Shown here: positions 9,703 through 19,237 of the stretch, one piece after another
How positions within the stretch are numbered: position 1 is the first letter of the stretch
Layout of the letters: every line of letters starts with the position of its first letter
Source of the DNA: Alcanivoracaceae bacterium
GTDB lineage: Bacteria > Pseudomonadota > Gammaproteobacteria > Xanthomonadales > Marinicellaceae
Length of the DNA: 64,000 nt
Reading direction: 5' to 3'
Assembly (NCBI GenBank): GCA_016744455.1
Contig: JADGEI010000001.1
Coordinates: 518,884-582,883 of the forward strand
Notes under the pieces: model-generated
Database searches by the model: none
What the model saw: the letters and a program-made list of their open reading frames with translations, nothing else
Told to the model about the DNA's origin: nothing
Program-made: the position numbers and the translations under genes

Positions 9703-10443
9703 CTATTTTTTTATGACTTCTATTCTGCCACCGTTTTTAAAAATTGCTCCACCGCCTGAAGGAGCTGAATTTCTAGAGAAAGTACTGTTACTTATTTCTA
9801 ATATATCGCCAGTTTCGTGATACAGACCACCACCATATCTACGGGATTTATTCTGGTCAAATGTGGTTTTCTTTATTATTAAATCCCCATCACTATATAA
9901 ACCTGCGCCAGATCTGCCTAACGAATTAGTAGAGGTTGAATCTGCGCAGCCGTGAGCTAATGTGATGTTTTGCAAGGTTAAACTACCAACTGAAGTTCGT
10001 AATAAGCGAAACTCTCCTACATCAGCTACATGGTTAAGGTTGCAAGTTAATGTATTGTCTCGTTGTAATACATGTCCATGCCCATCAATAATAATAGGAG
10101 AGGTGATTACTGGTGTGCCTGTACGTCCTTTACCGTTTGCACCAGTGTCGTCATTGATGACGGTTGTTAATGTTACATCGACTGTAAGGTTAATGGTATC
10201 TACATTAACGCCAGCTATGCAATCTGTATGTGTTGCAGCATTATCATTGGCATTGATGATAGCCTCAGAAATTGAACAAACTCCATCGCTGTTATCGATA
10301 ATTCCATCACTGGCATCGACAATAATAGTAGCGGCTTTAATTGTTGTACATAGCAACAAGGTTAAAATTGTTGTGATGGACATTAATAGGCGGTTTTTCA
10401 TAAATTTCCCGGTAACTTTATTAGTTGTGATTACTTTAAACAT
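9703..10443 (-). CDS. N-terminal part of the same frameshifted gene: CSLREA-type N-terminal domain, right-handed beta-helix
   Basis: Signal peptide, DGVCSISEAIINAN motif; ORF ends at TAG right after an A7 run; the other frame continues N S T F T E N S A A G G... without a stop into the 9188 ORF. Confidence 0.8.
   Translation of the reverse strand: MFKVITTNKVTGKFMKNRLLMSITTILTLLLCTTIKAATIIVDASDGIIDNSDGVCSISEAIINANDNAATHTDCIAGVNVDTINLTVDVTLTTVINDDTGANGKGRTGTPVITSPIIIDGHGHVLQRDNTLTCNLNHVADVGEFRLLRTSVGSLTLQNITLAHGCADSTSTNSLGRSGAGLYSDGDLIIKKTTFDQNKSRRYGGGLYHETGDILEISNSTFSRNSAPSGGGAIFKNGGRIEVIKK
9706..9712 (-). other. frameshift site (A7 homopolymer on coding strand)
   Basis: Removing one A restores a single ORF 10443 to 7917; I translated the bridge 9705-9188 and found it stop-free and family-consistent (TDQRGFSTDAIRDIGAFE). 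Confidence 0.9.
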
Positions 10444-10514
10444 AAGTTCTTTAATTAATTTATTTGTACATATATGACAATCTGTTTTTAATAATAAACC
10501 ACTAAAATTAAATT

Positions 10515-12056
10515 TTAATCTTCAAAGTCATCATTGAATATCCATGGTGTTCCAAAATATTCATAGGCACCAATGTCTCGTGTTCCATTAATACTATATC
10601 CACGCTGGTCACTGGTAGTGGCATTTACTCCACTGGTATCAATAGCTTCACTATCAACCAACAAAGCATGGGTTAAGGTTGTGCCGCCATTACTACCTAG
10701 CGCTTCAACAGTGCTAGCGGTTAAAGTTGTTACTAACAATCCGGGGCATCCGCCTGAAGCATCATCTGATAGATTATCATTACCAATAAAAGCAGATGTA
10801 TTGTTTGTATAACAATCATCTGTTAGAGAAAATGAATTATTGTTAATGAATAATGAGTTTTTTAGATTGAGAGTTTTACCAGGTGCAGAAACTGAAAGAA
10901 TGGCTGCTCCTTTGTCTGCACTATTTTCATAAAACGTAGAATTTTCTAAGTTAGTAAGAGTGCCTATAAAATTAAGAATGCCCCCTCCGTCATGAATTGA
11001 TGTATTGCCACTAAATGTACTGTTTGAAATGAGGGATATGATGGCTGAAGTTAGATAAATAGCACCTCCACCATTGTTAGAACCAGAACCATTAGCTTCA
11101 TTTTGGGCAAAAGTACTGTTTTTGATTGATATTATTCTATTGCCAACATGATAGATGCCGCCGCCAGCAAAAGTGGCTAAATTACTTGTAAAAGTGCTAT
11201 TTTCAATGATGTCAATTCTACTACTATTGTTAAGGGAAATTCCTGCTCCTGCGCCAGCAGTATTGTTTGTAAAGACAGTATTTTTAATTCTGCGAATAAT
11301 ACCACTGAAACTAATGCGAATCCCACCACCGTTGTTGGCCGCGTCGTTTTGAGAAAACATACTATTCTCAATCAGGTTAACTGTGCCACTACTTGTGATT
11401 CCACCACCTCCTTGAGAAAGTGCAATATTATTTGTTAGGAGGCTGTTATTAATACTTTCAATAGTGCCTATGTTATAAATGCCTCCTCCATTAACCCGCG
11501 CTTGGTTGTTCTCCAGTATGACATTGTTCAAATTGAGTGTACCTAGATTGTATATGCCTCCACCAGTTCCCTCTGACACAAGTGAAGAATCACTGCAACC
11601 ATTTTTGATTATAAGATTATTAATTGTTAAATCACCATTAACATTATTGGCTAAGATACGAAATTCAGAAGTAAGATTAGCTTCATCTAAATTACAGTTT
11701 AGGATTGGGTCACGCTGTAGTTCAAAATCATTGCCTTCAAGAATTATGGGGGAGTTAATATTCATTGTGCCAGTATTGTTAAAAGTAGTATCAACTCTTG
11801 TTGTGAGTACAATATCTGCACTTAAACTGATTGTATCTGTCTCATTGCCAGCCAAGCATTCAGCATATGTAGCCGTATCATTATTGGCATTGATAATTGC
11901 CTCAGAGATTGAACATACACCATCAGTATCATCCAGAGCACCATTAGGTGCATTGACAATAATGGTTGCGGCTTGGCTTGAGTTAAGAATAAATAACAAA
12001 GTCATTGCAGTGATGGTTAATAATGTATTTAATTTATTTATAATCATGGCTTCCAC
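10515..12056 (-). CDS. secreted CSLREA / choice-of-anchor Q beta-helix protein, ends WIFNDDFED
   Basis: Signal peptide, DGVCSISEAIINANN, polymorphic-membrane-type repeats (NSTFxxN..GGGI), DQRGYSINGTRDIGAYE; paralogue of the neighbouring gene. Confidence 0.85.
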   Translation of the reverse strand: MEAMIINKLNTLLTITAMTLLFILNSSQAATIIVNAPNGALDDTDGVCSISEAIINANNDTATYAECLAGNETDTISLSADIVLTTRVDTTFNNTGTMNINSPIILEGNDFELQRDPILNCNLDEANLTSEFRILANNVNGDLTINNLIIKNGCSDSSLVSEGTGGGIYNLGTLNLNNVILENNQARVNGGGIYNIGTIESINNSLLTNNIALSQGGGGITSSGTVNLIENSMFSQNDAANNGGGIRISFSGIIRRIKNTVFTNNTAGAGAGISLNNSSRIDIIENSTFTSNLATFAGGGIYHVGNRIISIKNSTFAQNEANGSGSNNGGGAIYLTSAIISLISNSTFSGNTSIHDGGGILNFIGTLTNLENSTFYENSADKGAAILSVSAPGKTLNLKNSLFINNNSFSLTDDCYTNNTSAFIGNDNLSDDASGGCPGLLVTTLTASTVEALGSNGGTTLTHALLVDSEAIDTSGVNATTSDQRGYSINGTRDIGAYEYFGTPWIFNDDFED

Positions 12057-12195
12057 TTTTTTGGTTAATCTAATGTTGGTATAGAAAAAATATTTAGTTG
12101 TTATATATAAAAGGCGAGTTTAAAAGTAAAACCCCTCAAATTAATTTAGAAATAAATTATTTGAAAATTTAAATAAACATGATAAAGTTGATTTC

Positions 12196-12729
12196 ATGAC
12201 AGGTAGAAACCATTCAACAGATGTCTCTTTAGATGATATAATTTATCAGCAACTTAAAACAATGGCCAATAAGTTGATGAATAAGGAACGTAAGAATCAT
12301 ACTTTATCGCCAACTGATTTGGTGCATGAGGCTTATGTAAAATTATCGGATAGCGAAGCCTCATTTACCGATCAAAAACATTATTTTAGAACTTTGGCTA
12401 GGCAAATGCGCAGGGTTTTAATTGATTATGCACGCAATAAATCTCGCTTGAAAAATAAAGGGAAAATAAACAATGTAGTTTTTACTAATTCCTTGGGGTT
12501 GGCTGATACTATTGTCGATTTTTCTCACATCAGTGATGCCATTGATGAACTTGAAGAAATGGACCAGAGCAGTGCAGAGGCCATTGATTTGGTTTATTTT
12601 GCAGCATTGCCGCAGACTCAAGCCGCTGAACATTTAGGCGTTTCGATTGCAACTTTGGAGCGAAATTTAAAGTTTGGCCGGGCTTTTATCAGTGAATATA
12701 TTCACGATCTAGGAATTGTCGAAGAATGA
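12196..12729 (+). CDS. ECF-family RNA polymerase sigma factor (Sig-70_X6 type)
   Basis: LSPTDLVHEAYVKL, RQMRRVLIDYARNK, AAEHLGVSIATLERNLKFGRAFI. Confidence 0.88.
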   Translation: MTGRNHSTDVSLDDIIYQQLKTMANKLMNKERKNHTLSPTDLVHEAYVKLSDSEASFTDQKHYFRTLARQMRRVLIDYARNKSRLKNKGKINNVVFTNSLGLADTIVDFSHISDAIDELEEMDQSSAEAIDLVYFAALPQTQAAEHLGVSIATLERNLKFGRAFISEYIHDLGIVEE

Positions 12730-15401
12730 ATAAAAAAGAATTTGGCAAACAAGTCAAAGTTCTGTTTGATCAGTGTTTGGACATGTCGCCTGACCAACAA
12801 CATGAAATCATTGATGGCAGCCAATACAACGACACAATTAAAAAACGTGTGCATAGCTTGCTCAATCATCAGCACAATGGCGATTTTCATTTAACCCAAA
12901 GTATTGTCGATACAGCCAAACATGGATTGGGTATTTCTTCAATAAAAACTGGAGATGTCATTGAAAAATACCGTTTGCTTAGTCCAATAGGAGAGGGTGG
13001 GCAGGGAGAAGTGTGGTTGGCTCAGCGTGATGATGGAGAATTTAATCATAAGGTTGCGATTAAATTTATCAAATTAACACACAATCGAAAAGAGCTACAA
13101 CGTTTTCAAACGGAACGTGAATTGTTGGCTTCTTTGCAACATGCTAATATTGCAGGATTGATTGGTGGTGGTAAGTTCGAAGATAGACTTTATATGGTTA
13201 TGGAGTGGATAGATGGTGTTCCATTAATCGAATACTTAAAACATCACACATTGAATCTAATTCAAACCTTGAAATTATTTTTACAAATATGCCAGCCTGT
13301 TAGCTATGCCCACAGTCAAGGAATTATTCATCGAGATATAAAACCTTCCAATATTTTGGTTACTCATGATGGTGTAGTCAAGTTGTTAGATTTTGGCATT
13401 GCGAAAACCCTAGATGCAGATGTTACTCAAGCTCAAAGTGATGCAATGATGACCTTGGCGTATTCAAGCCCTGAACAAATCAATGGTCGTGCTGTTTCAA
13501 CTGCTACAGATGTGTATGCCCTTGGTTTGATATTATATGAGTTGCTCACCAATCATCGCGCCCAAAATCAGACAACAGAATCTGCAGCAGAATATATACG
13601 TTTTATATCTGATGTAACACCTGTAAAACCCAGTGTGGTAGAAACTGAAGAAAAGCCAAAATTTTCAGCCAAAAAAATACAAGGTGATTTAGATAATTTA
13701 GTGATGATGGCAATTCGCAAAGAACCACAAAGGCGTTATAAAAATATTGATGCATTAATCACGGATGTAAATCACTATCTACAGTCAAAACCTTTGCTTG
13801 CTAGTGGTGATAGTTTTCGTTACAAAACAAGTAAACTACTCAAACGTAACCCAATAGCATCTTTGCTAACAATAACTGTTATCGGCTTTTTAATTGCTCT
13901 CCCTATTATAATGTATAAGGCAAGTTTAAAATTAGAAACACAAAGCCAAAAAGCTACACAACAAGCACGAATTGCCGATGCAACCACGGATTTCATGTCC
14001 ACTCTACTGAAATCTGCAACGCCCTTGGCAAATAAAGGTGAAGATTTAAATATGCTGGATGTAATGCGGCAAGCAGAACAAAAATTAATCGTTGGCTCAG
14101 TTAAGCATCCCAAAGTACAGGTTAAGCTTTATCGAATTTTTGCCAGTATTCAGCACAGCTTAGAAAACAACCCTAAATCCATAGAGCATTATCAAAAAGC
14201 AATCGATATTTCTGAACAAATTGGCGATTATGAAGGTCAACTTTCTGCATTAGGGCAACAAGCTGTCATGTACTTTTTTAACAATGAAGTGGAAAAGGGC
14301 AATCTAGCTTTTGAAAAAGCTGATAAAGTTAGCAAAAAAGTAACTGATGCGGAGGAGTTGGCTTGGCATAAACTTCGAAAATCTACCAATGAATATAAAA
14401 AAGGCAATTATCAATTGGCAATGGATCTGGCTCAAGGAGCTTTAGATGATATGGCTGATCAGAAAAATGATGATCCCGAAATACTGGGAAGAATTTACAA
14501 TGAATTGGCCATCGCCCTCAGCGAGTTTGATATGGAAAAAACATTGCCATTAAGAGATAAAGCGATTAAGTATGCAGAGATATTCCATGGAAAAATGCAC
14601 CCTGTGTATGTAGGAAGATTAGGAAATAAGATATATAGCTTATTAAAATTAGATAGGTTTGAAGAAGCTGATAAATTGTTGGTACAAGCGTTACAAATAT
14701 CTGAAAAACTTTTTACAAAAGATCATCCTGATTATGCCTATCTATTGGCAAAAATTGCAGAGTCACATTTTAAACAAGGAGAATATTTGCAAGCCAAAAA
14801 TATCAGAATAGAAGCAAATTTGTTGTTTGAAAAATTTTATGGAACAGTTAGCTTTAACCATGCATTTGGTCTTAATGTCTTAGCAGAAATTTATGCAACT
14901 CTAGGTAATCACATAGAAGCGAAATCACTGTATCAAAAAACCATACAAATTAGAAATGAATTAGATAAAACCAACCTTATTCGCATAGCCACTGTAGAAA
15001 GTAACTTAGCTCGAATGTTGGTGAAAACTGGGGAGTATCAACAGGCTCATGATTTAATTGAGCAAGTAATCAAGATCTATTCACAAAATAATAAGGATAA
15101 TCTATACAATTATATCACAAGAGCAGCTGCTTTTATTGGCAATGGAGATGACATCATTCAATGCCAATTGGGCCTGAAACAATTAAAAAACTTAGCTCCA
15201 ATCTTAAAGGTAAAATCTGATACAAATTGGAAGCGTATGTTAGCTGAAGTTTGGATTGGTGAAATTGCTATGAAATGTGATGATGTTGATACGTCAAAAA
15301 CATTCCTAAATGCAGGCTTAAAAAAATCAAAAATTATTTATAAACCGAATTCATTGGGGCAAAAACTCATAGAACAACGTGTAAAATTATTGTTGAATTG
15401 A
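12726..15401 (+). CDS. membrane Ser/Thr protein kinase with C-terminal TPRs
   Basis: GEGGQGEVWLA, IIHRDIKPSNIL, LLDFGIAK, TM IASLLTITVIGFLIALPIIMY, TPR repeats; overlaps the sigma gene (ATGA). Confidence 0.92.
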   Translation: MNKKEFGKQVKVLFDQCLDMSPDQQHEIIDGSQYNDTIKKRVHSLLNHQHNGDFHLTQSIVDTAKHGLGISSIKTGDVIEKYRLLSPIGEGGQGEVWLAQRDDGEFNHKVAIKFIKLTHNRKELQRFQTERELLASLQHANIAGLIGGGKFEDRLYMVMEWIDGVPLIEYLKHHTLNLIQTLKLFLQICQPVSYAHSQGIIHRDIKPSNILVTHDGVVKLLDFGIAKTLDADVTQAQSDAMMTLAYSSPEQINGRAVSTATDVYALGLILYELLTNHRAQNQTTESAAEYIRFISDVTPVKPSVVETEEKPKFSAKKIQGDLDNLVMMAIRKEPQRRYKNIDALITDVNHYLQSKPLLASGDSFRYKTSKLLKRNPIASLLTITVIGFLIALPIIMYKASLKLETQSQKATQQARIADATTDFMSTLLKSATPLANKGEDLNMLDVMRQAEQKLIVGSVKHPKVQVKLYRIFASIQHSLENNPKSIEHYQKAIDISEQIGDYEGQLSALGQQAVMYFFNNEVEKGNLAFEKADKVSKKVTDAEELAWHKLRKSTNEYKKGNYQLAMDLAQGALDDMADQKNDDPEILGRIYNELAIALSEFDMEKTLPLRDKAIKYAEIFHGKMHPVYVGRLGNKIYSLLKLDRFEEADKLLVQALQISEKLFTKDHPDYAYLLAKIAESHFKQGEYLQAKNIRIEANLLFEKFYGTVSFNHAFGLNVLAEIYATLGNHIEAKSLYQKTIQIRNELDKTNLIRIATVESNLARMLVKTGEYQQAHDLIEQVIKIYSQNNKDNLYNYITRAAAFIGNGDDIIQCQLGLKQLKNLAPILKVKSDTNWKRMLAEVWIGEIAMKCDDVDTSKTFLNAGLKKSKIIYKPNSLGQKLIEQRVKLLLN

Positions 15402-15584
15402 AAATACAATTTTTCTTAAAAACCATCACAATTGTAAATATTTGAAGTATTGAGTATTTCTTGTTTGCAAGGAATACCACTAATTGGGTGCGATAGGATA
15501 ATTTCGAATTAATGACTTGTGTACTATTTAAAAAAAATCATTAACCCGTATAATAATAGCAATAAAATTTAATAGGAGTTTGTT

Positions 15585-16700
15585 ATGGGATTATTCGACA
15601 AGTTGTTTGCTGAATTAGTTGATATTATTGAATGGACTGATGATACCAGTAATACATTGGTTTATCGTTTTCCTCGATATGGAAATGAAATAAAAAATGG
15701 AGCAATGCTCACGGTTAGGGAAGGGCAAATTGCAGTTTTAGTAAATGAGGGACAGGTGGCCGATGTTTATGATCCAGGGCTCTACAAGCTAGAGACGGCT
15801 AATATGCCGATACTTTCTACATTACAAGGTTGGGCTCATGGTTTTGAAAGTCCTTTTAAAGCAGAAATTTATTACTTCAATACTACTCAGTTTACTGATA
15901 TGAAATGGGGTTTACGGAATCCATTGATTATGAGGGACTCTGAATTTGGCGTTGTACGTTTACGTGCTTTTGGAACTTATGCATTTAGAGTGAATAATGT
16001 AAAAACATTATTAACAGAGATTGTCGGTACAGATGGGCATTTTACTGTAGAAGAAATATCTGATCAATTACGAAACTTAATGGTTTCTAGTTTTGCAACA
16101 ATTGTTGCTGAATCAAAAATATCAGTTTTGGATTTAGCTGGAAACTATGAAAAACTAGGCAGTTTACTTTCTGGCCAGTTGGATCCAGAGTTTGAAAACT
16201 ATGGTTTAGCATTAACAAAATTTCTCATCGAAAATGTTTCTTTACCAGAAGCAGTAGAAAAAGCCTTAGATGAACGTTCTTCCATGGGAGCTGTTGGGAA
16301 CTTAGATAAATTCACAAAATTTCAGGCGGCTCAATCCATGCGTGATGCAGCTCAAAATCCAGGTGGCGAAGCAGGAGCAGGAATAGGTATGGGGATGGGG
16401 TTTGCTATGGCACAATCTTTTGGTAATGCCTTAGGAAAAGACCTAAATAACTCAGCAGAAGCAGTTAATACTCAAGCACCTCCACCAATACCAGAAATTG
16501 AACACTATTATATTGTTCGGGATGGTAAAAAAGCAGGACCATTTAATTTGGCAGCAATAAATGCAGATATTGCAAGTGGCTCGATAAATGCAGATACTTT
16601 GGTTTGGAAAACGGGTATGAAAGATTGGCAAACAGCCAGTGAAGTTCGTGAAATTGCTGGTTTATTAAACAGCGGCCCTCCACCAATTCCATCTACTTAA
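15585..16700 (+). CDS. SPFH/YdjI-like virion core protein with C-terminal GYF_2 domain
   Basis: MLTVREGQIAVLVNEGQVADVYDPGLYKLET; C-term YYIVRDGKKAGPFNL..LVWKTGMKDW. Confidence 0.85.
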   Translation: MGLFDKLFAELVDIIEWTDDTSNTLVYRFPRYGNEIKNGAMLTVREGQIAVLVNEGQVADVYDPGLYKLETANMPILSTLQGWAHGFESPFKAEIYYFNTTQFTDMKWGLRNPLIMRDSEFGVVRLRAFGTYAFRVNNVKTLLTEIVGTDGHFTVEEISDQLRNLMVSSFATIVAESKISVLDLAGNYEKLGSLLSGQLDPEFENYGLALTKFLIENVSLPEAVEKALDERSSMGAVGNLDKFTKFQAAQSMRDAAQNPGGEAGAGIGMGMGFAMAQSFGNALGKDLNNSAEAVNTQAPPPIPEIEHYYIVRDGKKAGPFNLAAINADIASGSINADTLVWKTGMKDWQTASEVREIAGLLNSGPPPIPST

Positions 16701-16707
16701 TACATAA

Positions 16708-17802
16708 ATGTCTGAAAAAAAGCCTGTTGAGCATTTTCAATTTGAATGCAAACAATGTGGTTTTGAACTAGATCATGAGATTGGTAAAAACTCTTTGGTT
16801 TGCCAGTCTTGTGGTGAAGTTGAACCAATTGAGTCAGAATCATTCAATATTTTTCATGCTAACCCATATGAATCTACTGTACTTGATTTAATTCAAGACG
16901 AACCAAATGAAGTTCATCACCATGTGCGGTGTGATACTTGTGGTGCTGGTTTTGACTTTCCAAAAGACACACACGCTGATGAATGCCCTTATTGTGATAG
17001 TAATATTGTAGTCCCAGTAAATTTACAAAGGCAGCTATCACCTGATGCTGTTTTACCTTTTGAAATTGAAGAGCAACAAGCCAATAAGTCTTTTAAGAAA
17101 TGGATTAAAGGTCTTTGGTTTGCACCGAATTCTTTGAAAAGATTGGCGATGCGAAAACATCCAATACAAGGTACTTTTATCCCTTACTGGGGGTTTGATG
17201 CTGACACTTTTAGTGTCTACACTGGTCAACGAGGCACCAATTACACAACAACAGTAACTGTACGAGTTAATGGTAAAACTCAAACACGTATTGTTACAAA
17301 AATACGTTGGCGTTCAGTTAGTGGTTCAGTTGGTCATGAATTTGATAATGTTTTGGTACCTGCAAGTGAAATGATTTCAAATAAATTAACTCGCTCGATG
17401 ACAATGTGGGACTTATCAAAATCTAAAAATTATAACCCAAAGTATTTAAGTGGTTATAAATCTGAATTGTATCAAATTGGTCTGCCTAGAAGTTTTAAAT
17501 CAGCGAAAGATATAATGGTAAGAACTATTAGAAGGCTTATACGACGCGATATTGGTGGAGATCATCAACAGATCAGCTCTATGAATACTAAATACCAACG
17601 CGTCGGTTTTAAACTCATGCTTATGCCATTATGGGTATCTGCATTTTTATACAACAAAAAAACGTATCGGTTTATTATCAATGGCCAAACAGGCCAAGTT
17701 AAAGGGGAGAGACCATATTCGTGGGTTAAAATAGCCTCATTGGTTTTTTCTGTTATTTTAATAATTGCTGGATTTGTGGCGTATAATAAAGGCATGATTT
17801 AA
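16708..17802 (+). CDS. TFIIB-type zinc-ribbon membrane protein
   Basis: Several CxxC pairs (CKQCG, CQSCG, CDTCG, CPYCDS), C-terminal TM. Confidence 0.75.
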   Translation: MSEKKPVEHFQFECKQCGFELDHEIGKNSLVCQSCGEVEPIESESFNIFHANPYESTVLDLIQDEPNEVHHHVRCDTCGAGFDFPKDTHADECPYCDSNIVVPVNLQRQLSPDAVLPFEIEEQQANKSFKKWIKGLWFAPNSLKRLAMRKHPIQGTFIPYWGFDADTFSVYTGQRGTNYTTTVTVRVNGKTQTRIVTKIRWRSVSGSVGHEFDNVLVPASEMISNKLTRSMTMWDLSKSKNYNPKYLSGYKSELYQIGLPRSFKSAKDIMVRTIRRLIRRDIGGDHQQISSMNTKYQRVGFKLMLMPLWVSAFLYNKKTYRFIINGQTGQVKGERPYSWVKIASLVFSVILIIAGFVAYNKGMI

Positions 17803-17804
17803 TT

Positions 17805-18665
17805 TCATTTTATTAATTTTTCATACTCTGAAAAGTCATGATCTGTATATTTCTGCTTTAATTCCTTCAAAAACACAGTAGCTTTATCAATGTGTTTTTG
17901 ACTAATTAAACGCTCAAGTTTTTCTATGTCATCTGTCAATGCATTTTGACTATCAGATTTTCTCAAACCTGTTACCATTATATTATCGAGTTCATGTTCT
18001 TCAATAATCACGCTGTTGTATGATTCTTGAGGTAATCCTAAAGCATCATCATTTATAGACGCTCCCTCTTTGAATGGACTTATTGCTGGAGGAGTTGTTG
18101 CTATCTGTTTTTCCTCTTTAGCTGTATTGTTTTTCAATCTTATGTCTTTCTTATTCAGTCTTTTTTTAGGTGATTTATATTCAGGGGTTGTTAGAGGTTC
18201 TTTAGTTTTCAAACTAAAAGAACCATCTAAAGCCTCATTATCTTGATAAAGGGCACCAATTTCTTCTCTGTTTTCTACCTTCTTTTTTGCTGACGGTGCT
18301 TTATTATTGGCTTTTTTGAGTTTTTTTATGTGAGATGCTTTTCGTTTTATTACTTGTGGTTTTGGTGCGACAAGTTCTTCAGAAACAAAATCGACATCTA
18401 ATGGAATGGGCTTTTCATGTACCATTGGAGTGACTTGCATGTCTTGGTTGATGTTTTGTAAATTTAAAATAATGCTAAATCCCATAACAAAAACTGCAGC
18501 AGTTGCTAGTGAATACATCCAATTTCGATTCTTTACAGTAACTGGATTTGATGATTTGCAGCTTTCTTTTGCATGAGATAAGATCAGGTCATCTAAAGAG
18601 GCTGGAGAGCGTTCATTTTTTGTTTTAGTGTATATGTTGTCAATTGAATTATCGTTATTATTCAT
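17805..18665 (-). CDS. single-pass membrane protein, putative anti-sigma partner of the adjacent ECF sigma
   Basis: One TM (SLATAAVFVMGFSIIL), overlaps sigma ORF (18662-18665). Confidence 0.55.
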   Translation of the reverse strand: MNNNDNSIDNIYTKTKNERSPASLDDLILSHAKESCKSSNPVTVKNRNWMYSLATAAVFVMGFSIILNLQNINQDMQVTPMVHEKPIPLDVDFVSEELVAPKPQVIKRKASHIKKLKKANNKAPSAKKKVENREEIGALYQDNEALDGSFSLKTKEPLTTPEYKSPKKRLNKKDIRLKNNTAKEEKQIATTPPAISPFKEGASINDDALGLPQESYNSVIIEEHELDNIMVTGLRKSDSQNALTDDIEKLERLISQKHIDKATVFLKELKQKYTDHDFSEYEKLIK

Positions 18666-19213
18666 CGAATATTCTCCAAATGGCTGCGCAATTTTTTTAT
18701 GGAATAGCGATAACGGGATTTAATTTTTTCTAAACCGTCACCTAACATTTTGGCAATTTGTGGTAATGTTAAGCAGGCCTCTTGATGCAGTAAAAAAACC
18801 TCTCTTTGATTAAAGGGTAATTTATTTATCGCATTCTTTAATTCGTCTGATAGTTTTTTAGTCTGTAAGTCATTTTCTGGGTTCCAATTGCTGATGCTAT
18901 CAATATCTTCATCAGTGTTAGATTCAAATGTTTTAATTTCAAGGTTGTTACGACGATACCAGTCAACTAAACGGTTATGAGCCAAAGTGTAAATCCATGT
19001 TTTAAATTGAGCAGTGACTTTATAATTGGTTTTGGAATTAATAATTTTCATCCATAAATCCTGTGCTAATTCTTGGCAAATAGTATCATTGCTTAGGTGG
19101 CGAAGAAAGTAGCGATAAAGAGCATCTTTATGTCGAACATAAAGTAACTCGAATGCTTTGTTGTCATTTTTGGCAAAGGCTAACATTAGCTCTTCATCGC
19201 TTCTTTCAGGCAT
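18662..19213 (-). CDS. ECF RNA polymerase sigma factor
   Basis: Sigma-70 region 2 (ELAQDLWMKI, FKTWIYTLAHNRLVDWYRR) and region 4 (LPFNQREVFLLHQEACLTLPQIAKML). Confidence 0.9.
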   Translation of the reverse strand: MPERSDEELMLAFAKNDNKAFELLYVRHKDALYRYFLRHLSNDTICQELAQDLWMKIINSKTNYKVTAQFKTWIYTLAHNRLVDWYRRNNLEIKTFESNTDEDIDSISNWNPENDLQTKKLSDELKNAINKLPFNQREVFLLHQEACLTLPQIAKMLGDGLEKIKSRYRYSIKKLRSHLENIR

Positions 19214-19237
19214 ATAAAATAAGGGTGATTAAATCCG

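Noticed and set aside
11479-12084. 201-aa + strand ORF
   Set aside because: Antisense to the CSLREA protein gene; low-complexity mirror translation.
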